Shown: positions 55,655 through 64,000 of the stretch, piece by piece
How the letters are laid out: every line of letters starts with the position of its first letter
Position numbering within the stretch: the first letter of the stretch is position 1
Notes under the pieces: model-generated
The model's input: only the letters and a program-made list of their open reading frames with translations
Told to the model about the DNA's origin: nothing
The model's database searches: none
Made by a program: the position numbers and the translations under genes
Assembly: GCF_050003625.1 (NCBI RefSeq)
Contig: NC_134397.1
Location: forward strand, 65,136,669-65,200,668
DNA length: 64,000 nucleotides
Direction: 5' to 3'
Source of the DNA: Haematobia irritans
Lineage: Eukaryota; Arthropoda; Insecta; Diptera; Muscidae

Positions 55655-56932
55655 GTTGGTAGTTTATTTTTGGTGATATGAACCAATTTTTGTGTGATTG
55701 GGGATCGACTATATATAACTATAGACCGATATGGACCAATTTTAGCATGGTTGTTAGCGGCCATATATGTTACTAGCTTAATGTACCAAATTTCAACCGA
55801 ATCGGATGAATTTTGCCCCTCCAAGAGGTTCCGGAGGTCAAATTTAGGGTTCGATTTATATGGGGGCTATATATAATTATGGACCGATATGGACCAATTT
55901 TTGCATGGTTGTTAGAGACCATATACTAACACCACATACCGAAATTCAACCGGATCTGATGAATTTTGCTCCTTCAAGAGGCTCCGGAAGTCAAATCTGA
56001 GGATCGGTTTATATGGGGGCGATATATAATTATGGACCGATATGGACCAATTTTTGCATGGTTATTAGAGACCATACACTTACACCACGTACCAAAATTC
56101 AACTGGATCGGATGAATTTTGCTCCTTCAAGAGGCTCCGGAGATCAAATCTGGGGATCGGTTTATATAGGGGCTATATATAATTATGGACCGATATGGAC
56201 CAATTTTTATATGGTTATTAGAGACCATATACTAACACCACGTACCAAATTTCAACCGGATCGGATGAAATTTGCATCTGTAAGAGACTCCGCAAGTCAA
56301 ATCTGGGGTTCGGTTTAAAAGGGGGCTATACGTAAAAGTGGTCCAATATGGCCCATTTGCAATACCATCCGACCTACATCAATAAGGGAGCCATCGTGGT
56401 GCAATGGTTAGTATGCCCGCCTTGCATACACAAGGTCGTGGGTTCGATTCCTGCTTCGACCAAACACCAAAAAGTTTTTCAGCGGTGGTTTATCCCACCT
56501 CAATAATGCTGGTGACATTTCTGAGGGTTTGAAAGCTTCTCTAAGTGGCTTCACTGCAATGTGGAACGCCGTTCGGACTCGGCTACAAAAAGGAGGAATC
56601 GGGCAGCACTCAGTGATAAGAGAGAAGTTCAATGTGGTATCACAATGGACTGAATAGTCTAAGTGAGCCTGATACATCGGGCTGCCACCTAACCTAACCT
56701 AACCTACATCAATAACAACTACTTATGCCAAGTTTCAAGTCGATAGCTTGTTTCGCTCGGAAGTTAGCGTGATTTCAACAGACGGACGGACGGACGGACA
56801 TGCTTAGATCGACTCAGAATTTTACCACGACCCAGAATATATATACTCTATGGGGTCTTAGAAAAATATTTCGATGTGTTACAAACAGAATGACAAAGTT
56901 AATATACCCCCATCGTATGGTGGAGGGTATAA
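55655..56932 (-). mobile_element. HINE/DINE-1-like family A body, interrupted by a SINE
   Basis: Four to five central repeats (55680-56330), then the leader split by the SINE at 56386-56701, GACGGACGGACGGACA at 56783, and GGTGGAGGGTATAAAAA. Its 3' side continues into the 53494-55650 minisatellite, but the terminal hairpin was not found. Confidence 0.88.
56386..56701 (+). mobile_element. tRNA-derived SINE, full length, 14-bp target duplication
   Basis: GGGAGCCATCGTGGTGCAAT at the head, B box GGTTCGATTCC, body as at 9506, tail AATGTGGTATCACAATGGAC and CATCGGGCTGCCACCTAACC with CTAACC repeats. Flanked exactly by ACCTACATCAATAA (56372-56385 and 56702-56715). 316 bp; it looks young. Confidence 0.93.
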
Positions 56933-57600
56933 AAATCATTAGATAAAATCGTTGCAACACTCGTCACAAATTCGGGTTTATTTGTTCTTTAAGAAATAAC
57001 TTTATAACAAAAAGGTAGTTTCGTTTGTCCAAAATTTTGTTCCTGAGGAAAGTATTTTTTCTTTTGGTGTACAACTTGCATCAACGGAAATAAATATTTT
57101 TGCAACAATTTTATTAAAATCTTCTTGATTTAAATAAAATATATAAAAAAAAAAACTAAAAATCTTAATTCGAAATTCTCAATATATTTTTTCGTCTCCC
57201 TACACTGAAAGAAGAGTTTTCTTTTCTGAGGACAGAAATTTCAGACAAGCAAAGTTTTCTTTTGACGCTAAAAACTTTTCTTTAAAAACAAATAAAATAG
57301 ATTACAGACAATCGTTGTATCATTTATCATAAATTCGAGCTTATCTGCTCCACAAGAAAGTACTTTATAAGAAAAGGGAATTTCGTTTGTCTAAATTTTC
57401 GTTCCTGAGGAAAGTATTTTTTCTTTATGTGTATATGTTCATTGCAAGCTGTTGTTGTTTAACCATACATGCAACATAATCTTGGTTATTACACACTGTC
57501 AATATCACATTTCATTCCCGTTGTCGTTTACTGTGAGTAATCAGGTCTTACCGGCACTTATAGATATGTGAGCACTTTCTTTTGACCCAATATTGTGTGG
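56933..57600. other. Intergenic, with small TIR elements
   Basis: About 57000-57070 and 57203-57431 share TTTCGTTTGTCYAAATTTTC and CCTGAGGAAAGTATTTTTTC. The second is a complete 229-bp element. Confidence 0.55.
57203..57431. mobile_element. Small MITE with TA duplication
   Basis: CACTGAAAGAAGAGTTTTC at the left, GTATTTTTTCTTTATGTG at the right, TA on both sides (57201-57202 and 57432-57433). Internal inverted text: TTCTGAGGACAGAAATT versus TTTTCGTTCCTGAGGAAAG. Confidence 0.65.
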
Positions 57601-57611
57601 TGGTCACACTA
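57601..57611 (+). promoter_or_regulatory. Core promoter Motif 1 (candidate transcription start)
   Basis: TGGTCACACTA matches the fly core-promoter Motif 1 consensus YGGTCACACTR at all 11 positions. In Drosophila this motif marks TATA-less housekeeping starts and is bound by M1BP. The surroundings (57440-57830) are less AT-rich and appear free of the window's repeat families. Confidence 0.6.
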
Positions 57612-57727
57612 CGTTTGTCCGTCCCAAGTTTAGAATGTAAAATAGCACAGACACAATAAGAAAAAAAAGACGCTCACGTTTATAACAGCGACACCGATAC
57701 AGCGCACTCACAACAATATCCCCAAAA

Positions 57728-57779
57728 ATGTCAAACAGTTTACACAGTAGGAGCAACAACGACCTGGTAACGGCAGGGG
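57728..57779 (+). CDS. Candidate first coding exon of an unidentified gene
   Basis: About 120 bases after Motif 1 is ATG in a good fly context (CCAAAAATG). It opens a frame MSNSLHSRSNNDLVTAG, then a donor site G/GTGAGT at 57780-57785. Without splicing the frame runs about 45 codons to TAA. A two-codon upstream frame (ATGTAA) lies in the leader near 57636. I do not recognise the protein. Later exons would lie further right, past the repeats or outside the window. The alternative is a chance ORF in a promoter region. Confidence 0.35.
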
Positions 57780-57785
57780 GTGAGT

Positions 57786-58465
57786 GTGTCGAGATATCTT
57801 TTTGTCTTTTATTCGATCGTTCTGAATTCGGTCATCAATCAATAAATATTTTTTTATAATTTTTAAAATTTTATTGGATTCTTATTGTCACTGATATTGC
57901 TTCATCGAGTTCATCAAAAGCAATTGCATTCACTCAACAAGGTTCATTGTGCGATTGGATAGAAGACCCCTTTCGAAAGTACTGAGCTACTCCATAAATA
58001 TTTAGGGGAATGATTTCTTTTACAAGTTCATTTTTATTCGTATCTTTTTTTGGATCTCATATATTTTCAATATTTCTATTAATTGATTACAAAAAAAAAC
58101 AAGGAACGATCGATCAGTAAATTCAAAACTATTTAGAACACGCAACCGGGACACACTCATACAGGACAAGCCAACACTAAAGAACGAACCGTACAATCGA
58201 ACAGTTCGATCACAACTGCTGTTGTAAAAATGAAATTGTTTACACTTTGCCGGCGCTTGGAAGTCTCGCTTGCATGGCAGAAATTTGAGAACACCGATGG
58301 GATGATGGCTGGTTTTAATTAGACGACACGAAATTGCCTTCTCATTTTGATTTCAAACTAACTAGATATCAATTGTTGTACACTGATCGCAGAAAGTTTG
58401 ATGGTATTATACATAGAAAAAATTTATTGTTTTGTTTTCAATCAAGAAATTAATTGATCCAATTA
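57786..58465. other. Possible first intron or intergenic DNA
   Basis: 58130-58330 is again less AT-rich, with CGAACAGTTCGATC and a short plus-strand ORF (58229-58321, MKLFTLCRRLEVSLAW start) that I cannot assign. The rest is AT-rich. The right edge has an AATTAATT-MITE scrap (58415-58470). Confidence 0.35.
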
Positions 58466-60010
58466 ATTATATATACCCTCCACCATAGGATGGGGGTATA
58501 ATAACATTGTCATTCCGTTTGTAACACATGGAATATTACTCTAAGACCCCATAAAGTATATATTCTGGGTCGTGGTGAAATACTGAGTCGATCTAAGCAT
58601 GTCCGTCCGTCCGTCCGTCTGTTGAAATCACGCTAATTTCAGAACGAAACAAGCTATCGACTTGAAACTTGGCACAATTAGCTGTTATTGATGTAGGACG
58701 GATAGTATTGCAAATGGGTCATATAGGTTCACTTTTACGTATAGCCCCCATATAAACGGACCCCCGGCTTTGGCTTGCGAATCCTCTAATAGAAGTAAAT
58801 TTCATCCGATCCGGCTGAAATTTGGTACATGGTGTTAGTATATGGTCTCTAACAACCATGCAAAAATTGGTCCATATCGGTCTATAATTATATATAGCCC
58901 CCATATAAACCGATTCCCGAATTTGGCTAGCAGGAGCCTCTAAGAGAAGCAAATTTCATTCGATCCGGCTGAAATTGGTACATGGTGTTAGTATATGGTC
59001 TCTAACAACTACGAAAAAATTGATCCACATCAGTCCATAATTATATATAGCCCCATATAAACCGATCCCCAGATTTGGCTTGCGGAGCCTCTAAGAGAAG
59101 AAAATTTCATCCCATCTGGCTGAAATTTGGTGCATGGTGTTAGTATATGGTCTCTAACAACCATGCAAAAATTGGTCCTTATCGGTCCATAATTATATAT
59201 AGCCCCCATATAAACCGATCCCCAGATTTGATCTCCGGAGCCTCATGGATAAGTAAAATTCATCCGATTCGGTTGAGATTTGGTACATGGTGTTAATATA
59301 TGGTCTCTAACAACCATGCAAAAATTGGTCCATATCGGTCCATAATTATATATAGTCCCATATAAACCGATCCCCAGATTTGGCTTGCGGAGCCCCTTGG
59401 AAGAGCAAAATTCACCCGATCCGGTTGAAATTTGGTACATGGTGTTAATATATGGTCTCTAACAACCATGCAAAAATTGGTCCATATCGGTCCATAATTA
59501 TATATACCCCCATATAAACCGATCCCCAGATTTGGCTTGCGGAGCCCCTTGGAAGAGCAAAATTCACCCGATCCGGTTGAAATTTGGTACGTGGTGTTAG
59601 TATATGGTCTCTAACAACCATGCAAAAATTGGTCCATATCGGTCCATAATTATATGTAGCCCCCATATAAACCGATCCCTAGATTCGACCTCCGGAGCCC
59701 CTTGGAAGAGCAAAATTCACCCGATCCGGTTGAAATTTGGTACGTGGTGTTAGTATATGGTCTCTAACAACCATGCAAAAATTGGTCCATATCGGTTCAT
59801 AATTATATGTAGCCCCCATTTAAACCGATCCCCAGATTTGACCTCCGGAGCTCTTGGAGGAGCAAAATTCATCCGATCCGGTCGAAATTTGGTACGTGGT
59901 GAAATTTGGTACATTGCGCTAGTATATGGCCGCTAACAATCATGCCAAAATTGGTCCATATCGGACTGTAGTTATATATAGCCGATCCCCAAAAATAATC
60001 TACCAAAATT

Positions 60011-61190
60011 AGTAGTGGCGTTCCTTAGGGCTCGGTCCTAGGTCCATTGCTTTTTATTCTATATCTTAATGACCTTTGTAGCTGCATTCCAAAGTACTGT
60101 ATTCCTTTTCTGTATGCTGATGACATCCATCTCTTTTTCCATAATAGTTGTATTTCTCAGCTTCAAACAAGTGTTGACTGTGTCTTGAATATGGTTGGTA
60201 CTTGGTTGGAGTCAAATAATTTAGATGTCAATGTCTCGAAATTCAAATACTTGCTTTTTGGACCAGTACTTGAACAGCCGTGGAGAATTGATGTTACTTA
60301 TAAAGGTACGCCAGTTACTGGTGTTGATGTGATGAACTGTTTGGGTGTTTTTCTAGACGGAAAACTTAATTTTGAGGCCCATATTGATTACTTGTTTTCG
60401 AAGGTATTAATTTCCCTAGGTAGGCTATACAGTACTAACATATACTTACTCTTGTTTGTCAGGAGAAAACTTGCGTTTGGTTTACTTATGTCGAATATTT
60501 GCTACTGTATTGAAGTGATTTCCGGTACGACTGGGGAGAATATGCATAGGCTGGAAAGGATATTCAATATGGTAGTACGTTTTGTGTTCAGTTTGGGTCG
60601 ATTTGACCACGTTTCGGAACAAGCTATTGAATTCCTTGGGATGCCTTTTGCACTGTACGTTCAATTGCGGAACCTGATCTTCTTTTATAGGGCCATCCAT
60701 TGTGGATCTAGGTTGCTTTTTCTTGATAAGGTGTTTTTCTCCAGATCGACTCGCAATCCACAGATTATGTTGCCTCGTATATCGCATTCTATATGTGAAC
60801 GTTCCTTCATTGTCCGCGTTGTTCGTATATGAAATAGACTACCTTTAAACCTTCGTAGTTTCAATTTTCCTATTAATACTTTTAGAGCTAGGCTTTTGGA
60901 GTTTTCTTTACCACGAATATATTCATTGTTAACGCATTATCAACGGGTGTTCCATAACTATAAATACACATTTGCAAGTCCTTTGGCTGGGGAGCCATTT
61001 TTTCAACGCTTAGTATGAGATATCTACTATATCTGAATATATATTTAACATTTAGTATTTTTACTATTTATAAATATTTTTTTTATTATTATTTCTATTT
61101 ACTACACCATTGTCTTAAAGATTTTATCTATTTTTTTTTATATATACCATTGTTGAAGTTTATATTTTATTACAATTTTGTGTGATGCAG
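60011..61190 (+). pseudogene. Non-LTR retrotransposon RT fragment and 3' end
   Basis: Begins at the palm motif GVP-stop-GSVLGPLLFILYLND, where TAG (60026-60028) replaces the usual Gln. The catalytic box FLYADDIHLFF follows at about 60105-60137, then a long open frame (KFKYLLFGP, NCLGVFLDGKLNFEAHIDYL, RLERIFNMVVRF). A TGA (60830-60832) stands where related proteins have Trp in VWNRLP; the frame then continues (NRLPLNLRSFNFPINTFRAR) to a TGA at about 61016. Some 170 bases of AT-rich 3' UTR follow. 5' truncated, two nonsense changes, no RNase H. CR1/Jockey-like; exact clade unresolved. Not the same LINE as at 16.5-18 kb. Confidence 0.85.
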
Positions 61191-61860
61191 GATTTTAGGT
61201 CTATTATAATTGTTGCTGGCTTATCGGCGTACACTTTTTCTTTCAAATAACCCCAAAGAAAAAAGTCCTACGGTGTCAAATCACATGATCTTGGCGGCCA
61301 ATTGACATCGTCATGACGTGAGATAACATGGCCATTGAATTTGTCGCGCAAAAGAGCCATTTTTTCGTTAGCTGTGTGGCAAGTGGCACCGTCCTGCTGA
61401 AACCACATATCGTCCACATCCATATCTACCAATTCGAGCCATAAAAAGTTCGTTATCATCTCACGATAGCGAACACCGTTCACAGTAACTGCCTGACCGG
61501 CCTCATTTTGGAAAAAAATAGCGCCCGATGATGCCGCCAGCCCATAAACCGCACCAAACAGTCACTCTTTGTGGGTGCATTGGTTTTTCGACAATCACTC
61601 TTGGATTCTCATTCGCCCAAATGCGGCAATTCTGTTTATTGACGAATCCAATGAGGTTTCTATATCACTGAAGATGATTTTCTTCGAAAATTGATCATCC
61701 ACTGTTGCCATTTCTTGGAACCATTCTGCCCATTCACGACGTCCATGGTTCAAATTGAGTAAGTCTGAAATAGAGAAATGTCAAATAAAATTCGGAAAAA
61801 AACTTGGCGTTTAGGTGTGGTTCACATTCAACATCGGCCCTTACAATTTAACCACCCTTT
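61190..61860 (-). pseudogene. DD41D-type transposase fragment, degraded
   Basis: Minus strand: terminal repeat AAAGGGTGGTTAAATTG at 61860, a short leader, then broken frames with NRHNCRIWANENPRVIVEKP-like text, PMHPQRVTVWCGLWAGGI, then an open part MNGVRYREMITNFLW, MWFQQDGATCHTANEKMALL and VNWPPRSCDLTP followed by a stop (61272 region) before the third Asp, then FFLWGYLKEKVYADKPA. The far end is missing. It is a relative, not a copy, of the 47274-47987 transposase. Confidence 0.8.
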
Positions 61861-62190
61861 ATATATCCCGTATGGACTAACTTACAATTGAGAAGACAGT
61901 GTTAAGAAGTTTTAAGATACCTTGCCATCGGCAAGTGTTACCGCAACCCAAGTAATTCGATTGTGGATGACAGTCTTTAGTACAAGTTTCTATGCAATCC
62001 ATGGTGGAGGGTACATAAGATTCGGCCTGGCCGAACTTACGGCCGTATATACTTGTTTTTTTTTTTTTTTTTTAACTTATACTGTAACATATTCTGCGTC
62101 AAGCATATATATATTTCCAGAATGTGTTCAAACACTGTTCAAACATATTATGTTTCACCTTAAGCATATCATTTTCTAAGGTCCCAAATA

Positions 62191-62614
62191 CAGTGCACTC
62201 GCGGTAACGTGAACACCGCTTAACGTGAACACCGCATAACGTGAACAAGCTTTTCTTACACTAACTATTCCGTGACGCTGAAAAACATGAAATTTCACGT
62301 CCAATTTCAAATAGACCTACGGAATTTGTTAGTGATATAGTTTGGCTTTTTCGTGAATATTAATTATTAATTTAAATTGCGTTATAATTCCATACCCACT
62401 GATATTTTTTCGATCTCTTTCTTTTAATTTTTTTATGAAATTAAATTAAGTCTTTAACATTACTTATAACAAAAAAAAAAAGACTATCACGCTAGAATGT
62501 GTAAAACTCTCGCTATGTTTTGTTCTGAAATTCGCTGAAGTTCGCCAACGTGAACATTTTCGCTAACGTGAACTCTCTTGGATTTAATTAGTTCACGTTA
62601 CCGCGAGTGTACTG
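62191..62614. mobile_element. pogo-like MITE with long perfect-type TIRs
   Basis: CAGTGCACTCGCGGTAACG at the left and the complement of CAGTACACTCGCGGTAACG at the right: about 24 bp with a single mismatch, extending through TGAAC. TA on both sides (62189-62190 and 62615-62616). Subterminal AACGTGAAC words are repeated three times at the left and twice near the right. 424 bp, noncoding. CAGT ends with TA duplication fit pogo/Tigger. Confidence 0.9.
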
Positions 62615-62793
62615 TAGTTAATTTCAGTTTTCAATTTCAATTTATTTGCTTACAACAAATATGTTTAATGTATAATTGTGTAGGTGTACAAACAAAAATA
62701 TATGTTTATAATTTATTTCAATATTACACCCCAAACATTTATTTATATACAAAATATGTAAGTCAATTAGCAATCCAGAACGTTTACTTAGCA

Positions 62794-63119
62794 CACTGAA
62801 AAAAAAGCATGCCCGATTCCAAAGATTTTGTCTTTACTTTAAAAATTTTGGTATTGATTCCGAGCCAAAGAAGCGGAAAATACAAGTAAGGATACTTTTA
62901 AGACACAATTATTTTTTAAATTTGGGTTTTGTGTACTTGCTTGTAGAAAGCAAATTTTAATTTTTCGTTTTTTTTTCAGTTTTTTCTGCATATGCTATCA
63001 AAGTCCTTTAAAAACGTGTTAACAACAATTTTATTTTCCAAATTCAGGCTCGACTTCCAGTAGAAATTATGCTGTGTTTCAAGTAAAAAACGTCTTTAAA
63101 ATAAAGTGTTGAAAAACAT
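62794..63119 (+). mobile_element. CACTGAAA-type TIR element, right part lost
   Basis: CACTGAAAAAAAAGCATGCCC, then the same order as at 865 (GGTATTGATTCCGAGCC, GACTTCCAGTAGAAATTATG). It stops at GTGTTGAAAAACAT where a CCCAGC-type element begins. Confidence 0.8.
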
Positions 63120-63735
63120 CTCAGCAAGAAAAGAGCTTCCAAAAAAGTAGTTTGGATCCCCAATCTGTGATCCGGAAGTAGTGCAAACTTGGATCATCTC
63201 CAATGAATTTTACATAGGCTTGTCATAGGACGGAAGTACTCCCTTTTTGGATCGTTTGCAATACTTTAGAAGTAGTGCCCTGGAAGTTAATTTGAATGAA
63301 AAAATTAAAAAAGCGAAAAAAAAAATTTTTCTTCAACCAATTTCAATTTTTTTTTTCAACCATATGTTTTATTACACTATTATTTTCCTATTATCTAATT
63401 TTTACAATTTGAAAAACTTTTTCGCTCCGACCATGGGTTGAACCTGGGTTTGCTGGCACCATAACAGAACGCCTTAGCACACTCAGCCACAAACGCCATT
63501 GAATATAAAGCGTCGAAAGGTCAATTCAAATGTGTGTGATATGATTGTAATACGACACCAAGGAATAACATTCTAATTGCTTCTCGAGAAGTTCTTTATT
63601 AGTATGAACGAAAAAATAAGAAACGCAGGTTCAAATCTCACCAGCGGCAATTTTTTAATCAAATATTTTTCTAAAAAATAATTTTTTTATGTTATGCATC
63701 GTTTTTATTTTTTATTTTCGGGATATATTTTCGTA
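63120..63735. mobile_element. CCCAGC-type TIR element with tRNA-like part, right end unclear
   Basis: CTCAGCAAGAAAAGAGCTTCC at the left, then GGATCCCCAATCTGTGATCC and GTCATAGGACGGAAGTACTCC as at 35782. A minus-strand tRNA-Leu/Ser-like relic is at 63422-63490 and a plus-strand AGGTTCAAATCTCACC at 63630. The right inverted repeat was not found. Confidence 0.7.
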
Positions 63736-63747
63736 TAAATATATTTT

Positions 63748-64000
63748 TATACCCTGCGCCACACTGTGGAACAGGGTATTATAAGTTAGTGCATATGTTT
63801 GTAACACCCAGAAGGAGTCGAGGTAGACATATGGTGTCTTTGGCAATAATGCTCAGGGTGGTTCCCTGAGTCGATATAACCATGTCCGTCTGTCCGTCTA
63901 TCCGTCTGTCCGTCCGTCCGTCTGTCTGTGAACACATTTTTGTGATCAAAGTCTAGATCGCAATATAAGTCCAATCGCCTTCAAATTTGGCACGTGTTCC
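63748..64000 (+). mobile_element. HINE/DINE-1-like family C, 5' end, cut by the window edge
   Basis: TATACCCTGCGCCACACTGTGG with the complementary ACAGGGTATTATAAG, leader GTTTGTAACACCCAGAAGG, and a long GTCCGTCTGTCCGTC-type tract at 63883-63930. This is the cleanest example of family C's 5' end and shows what 45797-47100 looked like before its insertions. Confidence 0.85.

Larger units (their letters stand above)
58472..62056 (+). mobile_element. HINE/DINE-1-like family A, long copy split by LINE and DD41D fragments
   Basis: 5' end TATACCCTCCACCATAGGAT, GTCCGTCCGTCCGTC at 58602, then nine or so central repeats (58700-59960) spaced 152-153 bp. The text stops at CTACCAAAATT (60010), where the 29-bp array would begin. 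It resumes at 61861 and ends with GGTGGAGGGTACATAAG, TTCGGCCTGGCCGAA and ATATACTTGTTTT. Between lie the LINE (60011-61190) and DD41D (61190-61860) fragments. Confidence 0.85.

Noticed and set aside
60047..60832. The 261-codon RT frame as an intact gene
   Set aside because: It is 5' truncated, follows a TAG in the palm motif and stops at a TGA where the protein text clearly continues. It is a dead LINE fragment.

Overview
This window is nuclear DNA of a fly, most likely a calyptrate (house fly / stable fly type). The grounds are an insect-style lysosomal beta-galactosidase gene split by introns, animal transposable elements (mariner, a DD41D relative, hAT, non-LTR retrotransposons, a tRNA-derived SINE), strong AT richness, and several families with the layout of Drosophila DINE-1 (HINE, non-autonomous Helentron) elements. 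There are no bacterial genes, operons, CRISPR arrays or rRNA genes.

Only one cellular gene can be read in full. A five-exon GH35 beta-galactosidase lies on the minus strand (exon 1 at 32351-32107, stop at 18187-18185). All exon phases agree and give 638 codons with both catalytic glutamates. Its three large introns are packed with repeats. Intron 1 holds about 4.6 kb of a 29-bp minisatellite and a decayed second copy of most of exon 2. Intron 3 holds a TA-flanked element with a HINE inside it, then a second HINE. Intron 4 holds an internally deleted non-LTR retrotransposon. A weaker gene candidate is a promoter and first coding exon near 57601-57779 (plus strand), with an exact match to the Drosophila core-promoter Motif 1.

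Nearly everything else is transposon-derived. Four related HINE/DINE-1-like families (A, B, C, D here) share TATACCC-type subterminal inverted repeats, a (GTCY)n microsatellite near the 5' end, central tandem repeats of about 153 bp, and a GC-rich hairpin just before a CTTGTTTT 3' end. Family A often also carries the 29-bp minisatellite. Smaller TIR families have CCCAGC, CACTGAAA, CACGCA, AATTAATT-rich and pogo-like termini.

Layout: 1-9.3 kb, HINE-A copies, small TIR elements and a 29-bp array. 9.5-16.5 kb, SINE, two HINE-A copies and a broken mariner. 16.5-18.0 kb, two oppositely oriented 3' fragments of one LINE. 18.0-32.4 kb, the beta-galactosidase gene. 33.1-43.2 kb, a degenerate satellite split by HINE-B, a CCCAGC element, a hAT with 8-bp target duplication and four further levels of insertion, and a CACTG element carrying a HINE-A. 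45.8-48.7 kb, HINE-C interrupted by two CCCAGC elements and a DD41D element whose transposase has lost its N-terminal region in frame. 50.9-56.9 kb, HINE-D, minisatellite and HINE-A with a full SINE. 57.4-58.4 kb, promoter candidate. 58.5-62.1 kb, HINE-A split by a LINE and a DD41D fragment. 62.2-64.0 kb, pogo-like MITE, two more TIR elements and the start of a HINE-C.

I see no clear new enzymatic or defence system. The best signals are structural: the datable nesting, the ~153-bp unit common to all well-preserved HINE families, the LINE tail shared with the SINE, the exon duplication tied to the minisatellite, and the DD41D transposase that kept its catalytic domain only.
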